Assembly: GCA_030607105.1 (NCBI GenBank)
Contig: JAUWFF010000067.1
Coordinates: forward strand, 1-6,623
Origin: Filomicrobium sp.
Lineage (GTDB): Bacteria; Pseudomonadota; Alphaproteobacteria; Rhizobiales; Hyphomicrobiaceae
Length of the DNA: 6,623 nt
Direction of reading: 5' to 3'
Shown: one piece after another, positions 1 to 6,475 of the stretch
How the letters are laid out: every line of letters begins with the position of its first letter
Numbering within the stretch: the stretch's first letter is position 1
Notes under the pieces: generated by a model
Database searches by the model: none
What the model saw: the letters and a program-made list of their open reading frames with translations, nothing else
What the model was told of the DNA's origin: nothing
Position numbers and translations under genes: made by a program

Positions 1-705
1 GATCAGCAAAACGCTCAATCCCAGCAAAACCAGCAGATGATGCAGATGATGAGCGAGCTGGGCGATATCGTCGGACAACAACAAAGCCTGATGGATGACA
101 CGTTCTCCGAGCAGCGCCAACAAGGGCAGCAGGGCCAGCAGGGGCAACAAGGTCAGCGCGGCGAAGGGCCGGGACAACGGCGTCGCGGACCGCAGAGCGG
201 TGAGCAGGGTCAAGGGCAACAGGGCCAGCAAGGGCGCATGGGCCGTGGGCAGCTTGGCGATCGGCAGCGTGGCCTGAGAAACCGCCTGGGCCAGCTGCAG
301 CGCGACATGCAGGGTGCCGGCATAGGGCAGCCGGATGAGATTTCCGAAGCCCAAAGAGCGATGCGCAATGCCGAGCGCGCGTTGGAGCAAGGTGACCTAG
401 ACGGCGCCACGCAGGAGCAATCACGAGCGCTGGATCAGTTGCGGAAGGGCGCACAGCAAATGGCCCAACAGATGCTGCAGAATATGCCGCGACGTTTCGG
501 CCAGAACGGTGACACGCCTCGCGATCCGCTTGGCCGCCCGCAACGATCGCGAGGTCCCGACCAAGGGACCTCCGTCAAGGTGCCCGACGAAATCGATGTG
601 CAGCGGGCGCGGGAACTGCTCAACGAGTTGCGCCGGCGGCTGGGTGAGGCGCAACGCCCTCCCCAGGAACTGGAGTACATTGAGCGGTTGTTGCGTTTCT
701 TCTAA
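1..705 (+). CDS. TIGR02302 / DUF4175 family protein, C-terminal part (5' truncated)
   Basis: The reading frame is open from base 1 to the TAA at 703-705, giving 234 visible residues. The start lies outside the window, so the ATG at 37 is an internal Met. Visible order: a helical Gln/Met-rich stretch (about residues 1-37), a Gln/Gly-rich low-complexity segment (about 38-84), a charged helical region that looks like coiled coil (about 89-162), a Pro/Arg-rich linker, and a conserved-looking tail with RARELLNELRRR and ending ELEYIERLLRFF. This tail after a Q/G-rich segment is the pattern I know from TIGR02302, alphaproteobacterial proteins of roughly 800-900 residues with N-terminal membrane segments and no assigned biochemical role. 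The membrane part is not visible here. The gene converges on the spoVR operon across a 675-nt gap. The family call is recognition from memory; function is unknown. Confidence 0.8.
   Translation, partial: DQQNAQSQQNQQMMQMMSELGDIVGQQQSLMDDTFSEQRQQGQQGQQGQQGQRGEGPGQRRRGPQSGEQGQGQQGQQGRMGRGQLGDRQRGLRNRLGQLQRDMQGAGIGQPDEISEAQRAMRNAERALEQGDLDGATQEQSRALDQLRKGAQQMAQQMLQNMPRRFGQNGDTPRDPLGRPQRSRGPDQGTSVKVPDEIDVQRARELLNELRRRLGEAQRPPQELEYIERLLRFF
118..234 (+). repeat. Gln-Gln-Gly coding tandem repeat tract
   Basis: Four consecutive copies of a 9-nt unit encoding QQG run from 118 to 153. A second cluster, 205-234, encodes QG QG QQG QQG, and an Arg/Gly/Pro-rich spacer separates the two. Copies differ at third positions (CAA/CAG, GGG/GGC/GGT), so this is a diverged rather than a freshly expanded array. 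All units are multiples of three, so copy-number change would lengthen or shorten the protein linker without breaking frame. Confidence 0.8.
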
Positions 706-733
706 CCAGCCCTACCCTGCAGTCGGGCGCTGG
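706..733 (+). terminator. Weak terminator-like hairpin after the TIGR02302 gene
   Basis: Immediately after the TAA, CCAGCCCT (706-713) can pair with GGGCGCTGG (725-733) if one C is bulged, giving about 8 pairs including a terminal T-G wobble and a loop of about 11 nt. A T-rich stretch (GTTGGTTTT, 741-749) follows, but about 8 nt after the stem and interrupted by GG, so this is not a textbook intrinsic terminator. The position is right for ending the plus-strand transcript. Pairing was done by eye. Confidence 0.25.
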
Positions 734-1053
734 AGCCACCGTTGGTTTTGAAAAGCAATTGAAAGTGCTTTTTCCTGGGTGTCGCTGTTTTGGCCACAAC
801 CGTTGCCCAATTGAGACCGAGGCGATCCCTGCAATTGACCTGCGCCAGAGGGGTAAGTTTGCATAAACCGTCGGGGACGGCGCATCTCGATGTCGACTGG
901 CTATTAGGCAATCATCAACGCAAACGCAGCCGATGATTGAGTTCACGAACTGGGCAGGCGCTCGTCTAACGTTGCACGGGATGTGAAGCGAGCCGGACCT
1001 GCCTGGGAGCGGTGCCGACGGAATTCGACACGTCCAACGACAGTGACAGTTAG

Positions 1054-1131
1054 CCCATCTTCCACAAAACACGGCACATGCTGCCGCGGCTACGGACGCT
1101 GATTGACTTCCTATCCCACCGACTCAAGGAA
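1054..1131 (+). pseudogene. Possible relic of a LysR-type regulator C-terminus
   Basis: In frame 1, just after a TAG at 1051-1053, the translation begins PIFHKTRHMLPRLRTLIDFL and continues SHRLKE. This fits the conserved end of LysR substrate-binding domains, where a short Pro-hydrophobic strand, a basic/His patch, 'LP..vR.fIDFL' and 'eRl' close the domain. The frame then runs on as unremarkable sequence to the TAG at 1315-1317. The stop directly upstream, and the lack of a DNA-binding domain or the rest of the effector domain, argue for a decayed fragment. A frame-2 stretch about 70-90 nt upstream (translated SEPDLPGSG) might be an earlier part of the same domain after a frameshift, but that is weak. 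The match is from memory of the family pattern and rests on about 26 residues. Confidence 0.4.
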
Positions 1132-1380
1132 CCGGTACCCGGAAACAAGGCGTTGAGCAGGTTGGGTACGCTTGGACCGATCGAGATGAGGGGTGTGGGG
1201 TACGTGACGAGGGCACTCGTTTCAGAACCGCCGCCTAGCTTCAGTATTGGACCCAAGCCGAGCGCAGCCTGTTCCGGCCAACGCGCCGGAGCTATAACGG
1301 CGCCAGAGCCGCGTAGATAAACCGGGGGGCACTTTACTGGTGAGGAGGCGCCCGGCGCGCTGCGCGAGTTGCCCGAACGC

Positions 1381-2937
1381 TCAAGGCATGCGCAGGTTTT
1401 CGTGCTCTTTGAGGACTTTTCCAGATTCGGCGTCGACCTCGACCAACTTCACGCGATAGCCCCACAAGCGCGCGAGGTGATAAAGCGTGCGCTCGCAGTT
1501 GGCCCTTTCTAGCATGACACCGTTGCGAACGCGGTGTGAGACGACAAGGCGGCGCGAACCCTGCAGGTCCGCGTCGATAATCTGCATATCTGGGTCACTG
1601 GTCGACACGCAGTACTGCTGGGACAGAGCCTGGCGGACGCGGCGGTAACCGCGCTCGTCGTGGATCGAGGAGACGAACACGTGCGGGTACTGGGCCTCGT
1701 CGTGAATGCCGAACAAGCGGAAATCGCGGATCACTTTGGGTGAGAGATACTGCAGAATGAAGCTGTCGTCGCGGAACTCAGCCCAGACGCGCTTCAGTTC
1801 TCCGACCGGATCGCCACTGCCGGCAATCTCCGGGAACCAATCTTTGTCTTCGCTTGTCGGATCGGTGGCGATGCGCTCGATGTCACGCATTATGGCGAAA
1901 CCCAGAGCATAAGGGTTCATGCCGGAAAAGCGGCGATCGTTCCAGCCGGGCTGCATCGTGACCGAAGAATGGCTGTGCAGGAACTCCAGCATCGAACCCT
2001 CGGTCAACCGGCCCTGATCATAGAGCCGATTCATGATGTGGAAATGGGTCCACGTAGCACAACCCTCGTTCATCACCTTGGTCTGCCGCTGCGGATAGAA
2101 GTAGGTGGCCAGGTTACGCACGATGCGCAATAGCTCGCGCTCCCAATCCTCCAGCTTCGGTGCGGTCTTTTCGAGGAAATACAGCAGGTTCTCTTCAGGC
2201 AACCGGACCTGCGTTGAACTACCTACTGGGGCTGTATCCTCGCCATCCGGATTGTCCTCGGAACGCTGCTTTGGAACGGTGCGCCAGAGGTCGTTGAAGG
2301 AGCGCTCTTCATAAAGGTGGCGAGCCAGGGCGCGCTCGCGCTCGCGGGCAAGAGACAACTGCTTGTTGGCGCCAGGGTACCGGCTGATGCCCTGCTGCAT
2401 CAAAGCGTGCGCGGCATCGAGGACCTGTTCGACCGCGTTGACGCCATGCAGTTCCTCGCAGCGGCTAACGTAGCTCTTGGCGAAGTCCAGATAATCAAGA
2501 ATGGCATCCGCGCGCGTCCACTCCTGGAATAGGTAGTTGTTCTTGAAGAAATGGTTGTGACCCATGGCCGCGTGGGCAAGCACCAAGGTGTGCATCGTCA
2601 TGGAGTTCTCCTCCATGATGTAATTGATGCACGGGTCTGAGTTGATCACAAGCTCATAAGCCAGCGCCTGTGAGCCTCGTCGGTAATTCAGCTCATCGCG
2701 GACGAAGTGTTTGCCGTATGACCAGTGGCGGTACATGCGCGGCAGCCCGATGGAGGCATAGGCGTCGAGCATCTGCTCGGAGGTAATGACCTCGATGACG
2801 TTTGGATAGATGTCAAGCCCCAACTCACCGAGGCCGATCTCCTCGACGGCGTCGTAGGTCTTCTTGACCAGATCGAAGGTCCAGTCCGCGCCATCAAAAA
2901 GTGGTTTCGAGGTCGCCTTGGTAAGGTTGATCTGCAT
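1381..2937 (-). CDS. spoVR: SpoVR family protein (YcgB orthologue)
   Basis: A 518-residue protein, close to the length of E. coli YcgB (about 510). Conserved blocks: PNVIEVITSEQMLDAYASIG (45-64) followed by PRMYRHWSYGKHF (66-78); ELVINSDPCINYIMEENSM (95-113) followed by a His-rich AHAAMGHNHFF (121-131); NEGCATWTHFHIMNRLYDQG (290-309); HSHSSVTMQP (321-330); NPYALGFAIMRDIERI (341-356); and SPKVIRDFRLF (399-409). The family is named after a B. subtilis sporulation-cortex gene but is widespread in non-sporulating bacteria, and its biochemical activity is not settled. No signal peptide or membrane segment is visible, so it is probably cytoplasmic. The ATG at 2937 begins 15 nt after the yeaH stop. 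It has no strong Shine-Dalgarno (AAGGG overlaps the yeaH stop, too far away), which suggests translational coupling. It is the last gene of the operon. The family call is very secure; function is not. Confidence 0.95.
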   Translation of the reverse strand: MQINLTKATSKPLFDGADWTFDLVKKTYDAVEEIGLGELGLDIYPNVIEVITSEQMLDAYASIGLPRMYRHWSYGKHFVRDELNYRRGSQALAYELVINSDPCINYIMEENSMTMHTLVLAHAAMGHNHFFKNNYLFQEWTRADAILDYLDFAKSYVSRCEELHGVNAVEQVLDAAHALMQQGISRYPGANKQLSLARERERALARHLYEERSFNDLWRTVPKQRSEDNPDGEDTAPVGSSTQVRLPEENLLYFLEKTAPKLEDWERELLRIVRNLATYFYPQRQTKVMNEGCATWTHFHIMNRLYDQGRLTEGSMLEFLHSHSSVTMQPGWNDRRFSGMNPYALGFAIMRDIERIATDPTSEDKDWFPEIAGSGDPVGELKRVWAEFRDDSFILQYLSPKVIRDFRLFGIHDEAQYPHVFVSSIHDERGYRRVRQALSQQYCVSTSDPDMQIIDADLQGSRRLVVSHRVRNGVMLERANCERTLYHLARLWGYRVKLVEVDAESGKVLKEHENLRMP

Positions 2938-2952
2938 GGAATTTGTTCTTGC

Positions 2953-4236
2953 TTACCCTTTGGAACTCTTTTCCTCGGAAAAAAGATTGCGGAACACGGG
3001 ATAGATTTCGCCGGCCTCGGTCACGCGGCGCATGGCGAAATTGGCGTGCTGACCGGTGAGGTCTTCGTAACCTTCCCAGACCTCGCTTGGCGGATAGGGC
3101 CCGTCGTCAGGAGCGCCGACCTCGATATACGCGAAGTACTGGCACTGCGAGAGCAGGCTGGTCTCGAGCATGTCGATGCACTCTTCCATGTCGTCGGAGA
3201 AATTGTGACCGTCGGAAGCCTGCGCAGCATAAATGTTCCAATCGGAGAGCGGATAACGCTCGTTGATGACCCGCTGCATCTCGACAAACGCGGTGGAAAT
3301 CACGGTGCCGCCGGTTTCACGGCCGGAGAAGAACGTCTCCTCGTCAACCTCCTGGGCGACGTTGGTGTGGCGGATGAAGACGACCTGGACCTCCCGGTAA
3401 TGGCGCCGCAAAAAAATGTTGAGCAGCATGAAGAAGCGCTTGGCGAGATCCTTGAGGCGCTCAGTCATCGACGCGGACACGTCCATCAAGCAGAACATCA
3501 CGGCCTGGGTCGACGGTTTGGGCACGCGTTCGTGGCGATTGAACTTGAGATCTAGCGGGTCAAGGTAGGCAACGGTTGTGCGCAGCTGGACGATGCGCGA
3601 ATGCCTGGCACGGAGTTCTTCGATCAAGGCTTCGTCAGGAGGAGTCTCTGCCTCGGCCTTTGCGATTTCCTCTTCCAGCCGCTCCAGAGTCATAAGGCTG
3701 GGACGGTGAAGGGCAATGCGACGGGCCAGCGAATTGCGCATAGTGCGCACACGATTGAGCTTCGAAGGCGGACCGTCGGAGACGAAACCGGCGCGGCTTA
3801 GCTCGGTGGATTTCACCGACTTCAGTTTCGCCTTAACAAGGTTTGGCAGCCGCAAATCCTCGAAGAAAAGATCAAGGAATTCCTCGCGGGATAGCGAGAA
3901 GATGAACTCGTCCTCGCCCTGGCCGTCCTTGCTGCCCTTGTTGCCGCGGCCACCCGCCGGGGGCGGCTTCGGAATTGCGTCGCCGACGACGAGATCGCTA
4001 TTTCCAGGAAGCACAAAATCGCGCGAGCCGGATTTGGAGTCGAGCGAGAAAGCGGGTTCGCGTAGGCTCTTGGATGAGATCTTGACGTCTTCGCCCGAAC
4101 CGATGTCCGAGACTTTACGGTTTTTCACCGCCTCACGGACGGCCTCCTTGATCTCGGCCTTGGCACGGCGGAGAAAACGCTGGCGATTACCAAGTGACTT
4201 CGCCTTGGGATTGAGCCTCCGGTCGACGATCTGCAT
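2953..4236 (-). CDS. yeaH: YeaH/DUF444 family VWA-domain protein
   Basis: At 427 residues it matches my recollection of E. coli YeaH (about 427). The N-terminus (VDRRLNPKAKSLGNRQRFLR, 4-23) is the family hallmark and supports the ATG at 4236. A Gly/Lys/Pro-rich linker (about 88-108) precedes DEFIFSLSREEFLDLFFEDL (109-128). A charged helical stretch, likely coiled coil, covers about 183-215. The C-terminal half is a von Willebrand A-like domain: AVMFCLMDVSASM carries the DxSxS MIDAS motif (D252, S254, S256), ETGGT supplies the likely Thr (T311), and AQASDG the third acidic residue (D342). All metal ligands appear intact. The family is known as the partner encoded next to PrkA kinases; by analogy with other AAA+/VWA pairs it may bind or recruit for PrkA (inference). 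It lies 51 nt after prkA and 15 nt before spoVR. The nearest Shine-Dalgarno (AGGA) is 12 nt from the ATG, slightly long. Confidence 0.94.
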   Translation of the reverse strand: MQIVDRRLNPKAKSLGNRQRFLRRAKAEIKEAVREAVKNRKVSDIGSGEDVKISSKSLREPAFSLDSKSGSRDFVLPGNSDLVVGDAIPKPPPAGGRGNKGSKDGQGEDEFIFSLSREEFLDLFFEDLRLPNLVKAKLKSVKSTELSRAGFVSDGPPSKLNRVRTMRNSLARRIALHRPSLMTLERLEEEIAKAEAETPPDEALIEELRARHSRIVQLRTTVAYLDPLDLKFNRHERVPKPSTQAVMFCLMDVSASMTERLKDLAKRFFMLLNIFLRRHYREVQVVFIRHTNVAQEVDEETFFSGRETGGTVISTAFVEMQRVINERYPLSDWNIYAAQASDGHNFSDDMEECIDMLETSLLSQCQYFAYIEVGAPDDGPYPPSEVWEGYEDLTGQHANFAMRRVTEAGEIYPVFRNLFSEEKSSKG

Positions 4237-4241
4237 CGGTT

Positions 4242-4252
4242 AGGAATATCCT
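4242..4252 (-). promoter_or_regulatory. yeaH Shine-Dalgarno inside a short inverted repeat
   Basis: Read on the coding strand this is AGGATATTCCT. AGGA (4252-4249) is the only good Shine-Dalgarno match before yeaH and ends 12 nt from its ATG. It is followed by TCCT, its exact complement, with a 3-nt loop between. The 4-bp stem would be weak alone but could partly mask the ribosome site. The sequence is seen directly; any regulatory effect is inference. Confidence 0.35.
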
Positions 4253-4261
4253 TTCGGCGGC

Positions 4262-4281
4262 GGCCGGCGCGAACGCCGGCC
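4262..4281 (-). promoter_or_regulatory. Perfect GC-rich intercistronic hairpin between prkA and yeaH
   Basis: GGCCGGCG (4262-4269) and CGCCGGCC (4274-4281) are exact reverse complements separated by four bases. In the mRNA of the minus-strand operon the loop reads UUCG, giving a stable 8-bp all-GC stem 6 nt after the prkA stop codon. No U-run follows, so it does not look like an ordinary intrinsic terminator. Likely roles are protection of the upstream prkA mRNA from 3' exonucleases after processing, or a partial attenuator between prkA and yeaH. The structure is certain from the sequence; the role is inferred. Confidence 0.6.
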
Positions 4282-4287
4282 ACTCGC

Positions 4288-6240
4288 TTAGCTCGATTTC
4301 TTTACGCGCATGTACCATTCCACCAGTCTGCGAACCTGTCGAGCCGTGTAACCGCGGTCGATCATACGCTGCACGAACTCCTCATGCTTCTTCTCCGTGT
4401 CGCCGTCTTTCTTGGCGCCGAAGCTGATCACAGGGAGCAGGTCCTCGACCTGACTGAACATGCGCCGTTCGATAACATCACGGATCTTCTCATAACTCGT
4501 CCAGCTCGGGTTCTTGCCGCCATTCTTGGCACGCGCGCGCAGCGAGAACTTGACGACCTCGTACCGGAAATCCTTCGGGTTGGCGATGCCAGCGGGCTTC
4601 TCGATCTTGGAAAGTTCCTGATCAAGCAATTCGCGGCTCATGAGCTGCCCGGTGTCGGGGTCCTTGAAATCATGGTCCTCGATCCAGGCATCCGCATACG
4701 CAACGTACCGATCAAACAGGTTCTGACCAAACTCGTTATAGGATTCCAGGTAGGCCTTCTGGACCTCGTTGCCGATGAATTCGGCGTATCGCTGACCCAG
4801 CTCCTCCTTAATGAACTCCAGATACCGGTCCTCGGTCTCGCCCGGCAATTGCTCGCGGCGAATGGCCTGCTCCAGCACGTACATGAGGTGCACCGGATCG
4901 GCTGCGACCTCCTCGGTATCATGGTTGAAGGTCTCTGAGAGGATCTTGTAGGCGAAGCGCGTTGAGACTCCATCCATGCCTTCGGTTACGCCAGCGGCGT
5001 CGCGATACTCCTGGACGCTGCGGGCGTGCGGATCGGTCTCCTTCAGGCTCTCGCCATCATACACTCGCATCTTGGAGTACAGCATCGAGTTATCGTGCTC
5101 ACGCAAGCGCGACAGGACCGAGAACTGCGCCAGCATATTAAGCGTGCCAGGCGCGCAGGGCGCATCGGACAGCTCGCTGCCCGCCAACAGCTTTTCGTAA
5201 ATCTTCTTTTCGTCGGTCGCCCGCAACGAATAAGGCACGGTGACCACGTAGATGCGGTCGAGGAACGCTTCATTGTTCTTGTTGTTGCGGAAGCTCTGCC
5301 ACTCGCTCTCGTTGGAGTGAGCGAGAATGATGCCGGAGTATGGCAGCGCGCCGACGTTTTCAGTGCCGACATAGCTGCCGTCCTGGGTCGCCGTCAGCAG
5401 CGGGTGCAGCATCTTGATCGGCGCCTTGAACATCTCGACAAATTCCATCACGCCCTGGGTGGTGCGGTTGAGGCCACCCGAATAGGAGTAGGCGTCTGGA
5501 TCATTCTGACCGAAGAACTCCAGTTTACGGATGTCAACCCGACCGACCAGCGAAGCGATGTCCTGGTTATTTTCATCTCCTGGTTCCGTCTTTGCGATGC
5601 CAATCTGACGAAGACGGGACGGGTAGAGCTTCACGACGGTGAACTTGGCCAGGTCTCCACCGAACTCATCAAGGCGCTTCATCGCCCACGGACTCATGAT
5701 GCCGGTGAGGCGCCGTGCTGGAATGTTATATTTTTCAAGAAGAACCGGTCCCATCGGGCCTGGATTAAAAAGGCCAAGTGGGCTCTCGTAGATCGGGCTT
5801 ATCTCATCGCCCGCCTTGAGGACGTAGATGGGGCGGTGCTCCATCAGCTCCTTGAGGCGTTCGGCAAGCGAGGATTTGCCGCCGCCGACGGGGCCAAGCA
5901 GGTAAAGGATCTGCTTGCGCTCCTCAAGGCCCTGGGCGGACGAGCGGAAGAAACCAACGATACGTTCGATGGTTTCCTCAAGGCCGTAGAAGTCCTTGAA
6001 GGCAGGATAAACCTTGATCGTCCGGTTCATAAAGATGCGGCCTAAGCGCGTGTCTCGGGACGTGTCGACAAGCTGCGGCTCGCCGATGGCAGCCATCATG
6101 CGCTCGGCCGGACTTGAATAGTAAGTTGGATCGGTTCGGCAGCCCTCGAGGTATTCCTTGAGCGTCATCTCGACGGGGCGGTGCTTTTCGAATGACTGCG
6201 CGAACTCGTCGAAGATCGGCTCTTCAGTCGGCAAGGTCAT
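4288..6240 (-). CDS. prkA: PrkA family serine/threonine protein kinase (AAA+ ATPase fold)
   Basis: With the chosen ATG at 6240 the protein has 650 residues, close to E. coli YeaG (about 644). The N-terminus (IFDEFAQSFEKHRP, then MTLKEYL) aligns with the family. The PrkA AAA domain carries a clear Walker A, GPVGGGKS (116-123, Lys122); a later conserved segment, YSGGLNRTTQGVMEFVEMF (253-271), with acidic residues in the Walker B-like position; a sensor-like AHSNESEW (307-314); and FLDRI with a candidate arginine finger (Arg329). The C-terminal PrkA domain includes FSLRARAKNGGKNPSWTSYE and ends near RQVRRLVEWYMRVKK. PrkA proteins are reported as Ser/Thr kinases, and E. coli YeaG is tied to nitrogen-starvation adaptation. 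The protein looks soluble. Start choice: GGAG lies 6 nt before the 6240 ATG. An ATG at 6252 (AGAGGA just before it, adding four residues) is the main alternative. The frame opens to an ATG at 6354, but that extension is unlike the family and overlaps the likely promoter. It is the first gene of the operon. Confidence 0.95.
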   Translation of the reverse strand: MTLPTEEPIFDEFAQSFEKHRPVEMTLKEYLEGCRTDPTYYSSPAERMMAAIGEPQLVDTSRDTRLGRIFMNRTIKVYPAFKDFYGLEETIERIVGFFRSSAQGLEERKQILYLLGPVGGGKSSLAERLKELMEHRPIYVLKAGDEISPIYESPLGLFNPGPMGPVLLEKYNIPARRLTGIMSPWAMKRLDEFGGDLAKFTVVKLYPSRLRQIGIAKTEPGDENNQDIASLVGRVDIRKLEFFGQNDPDAYSYSGGLNRTTQGVMEFVEMFKAPIKMLHPLLTATQDGSYVGTENVGALPYSGIILAHSNESEWQSFRNNKNNEAFLDRIYVVTVPYSLRATDEKKIYEKLLAGSELSDAPCAPGTLNMLAQFSVLSRLREHDNSMLYSKMRVYDGESLKETDPHARSVQEYRDAAGVTEGMDGVSTRFAYKILSETFNHDTEEVAADPVHLMYVLEQAIRREQLPGETEDRYLEFIKEELGQRYAEFIGNEVQKAYLESYNEFGQNLFDRYVAYADAWIEDHDFKDPDTGQLMSRELLDQELSKIEKPAGIANPKDFRYEVVKFSLRARAKNGGKNPSWTSYEKIRDVIERRMFSQVEDLLPVISFGAKKDGDTEKKHEEFVQRMIDRGYTARQVRRLVEWYMRVKKSS

Positions 6241-6246
6241 AGCGAA

Positions 6247-6250
6247 CTCC
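6247..6250 (-). promoter_or_regulatory. Ribosome binding site supporting the prkA start at 6240
   Basis: GGAG on the coding strand ends 6 nt before the ATG at 6240, a good spacing. The competing ATG at 6252 overlaps this element and has its own AGAGGA (6261-6256) only 3 nt away. The two sites may both be used, giving proteins that differ by four residues (MEFA). Confidence 0.5.
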
Positions 6251-6317
6251 ATTGTTCCTCTAATGAGTGACCCAATACGTTGCTTAGCTCTCTTGTGATC
6301 CTTTCTAGTATATAGGG

Positions 6318-6333
6318 TGCAAACTAAGCGCCG
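6318..6333 (-). promoter_or_regulatory. Candidate sigma-54 (RpoN) promoter of prkA-yeaH-spoVR
   Basis: On the minus strand the 16-nt element CGGCGCTTAGTTTGCA carries GG and GC exactly 10 nt apart, the invariant geometry of -24/-12 promoters. Compared with TGGCACG-N4-TTGCW, the -12 half matches fully (TTGCA) and the -24 half at 4 of 7 positions. Transcription would start near 6307, leaving a leader of about 65 nt before the prkA ATG at 6240. yeaGH of enterobacteria is reported to be RpoN/NtrC-dependent, which agrees. I did not find a convincing NtrC dimer site upstream, but other activators are possible. Confidence 0.5.
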
Positions 6334-6475
6334 GTATGGCGACGCCAACGCCAACGCACCAGGCTATGGAAAAGTTTTTAAGCAATTGAATCTAAACGCT
6401 ACAGGCACGTCTTCTCGTACACCCAGTGCCCTATCGGGCGGTGTCCCCAATAACAATCGTGTCAGAATTCGGCTT

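Larger units (their letters stand above)
706..1380. other. 675-nt intergenic region between convergent genes
   Basis: No intact gene was found on either strand. Open frames here are short, lack a convincing ribosome binding site, and have Cys/Pro/Arg/Trp-rich translations typical of non-coding frames. Contents that can be named are the weak hairpin at 706-733, a LysR-like C-terminal relic at about 1054-1131, and a small stem-loop at 1271-1292 (GTTCCGG / CCGGAGC around an 8-nt loop, one wobble pair). I see no clear intrinsic terminator for the spoVR transcript, which would lie just below 1381 on the minus strand. CAATTG occurs three times between about 750 and 840, without an obvious role. Confidence 0.7.

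Noticed and set aside
620..1072. 150-codon minus-strand open frame in the convergent gap
   Set aside because: It overlaps the conserved 3' end of the TIGR02302 gene, is rich in Cys, Pro, Trp and Arg, and has no family signature or clear ribosome site.
1271..1292. Stem-loop GTTCCGG / CCGGAGC as a terminator for either flanking gene
   Set aside because: There is no T-run on either strand, and it is about 90 nt from the spoVR stop and over 560 nt from the TIGR02302 stop.
2725..3555. 276-codon plus-strand open frame across spoVR and yeaH
   Set aside because: It spans the junction of two conserved minus-strand genes and has the Val/Leu/Gly/His-rich look of an antisense shadow.
5026..6045. 339-codon open frame on the plus strand opposite prkA
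   Set aside because: It lies entirely antisense to strongly conserved prkA codons. Its composition is the usual by-product of GC-rich third positions, and it shows no recognisable domain or ribosome site.
6304..6325. Sigma-70 promoter using TATACT as -10 and TTGCAC as -35 upstream of prkA
   Set aside because: The two hexamers are only about 4 nt apart, and no acceptable -35 is found 16-18 nt from TATACT.
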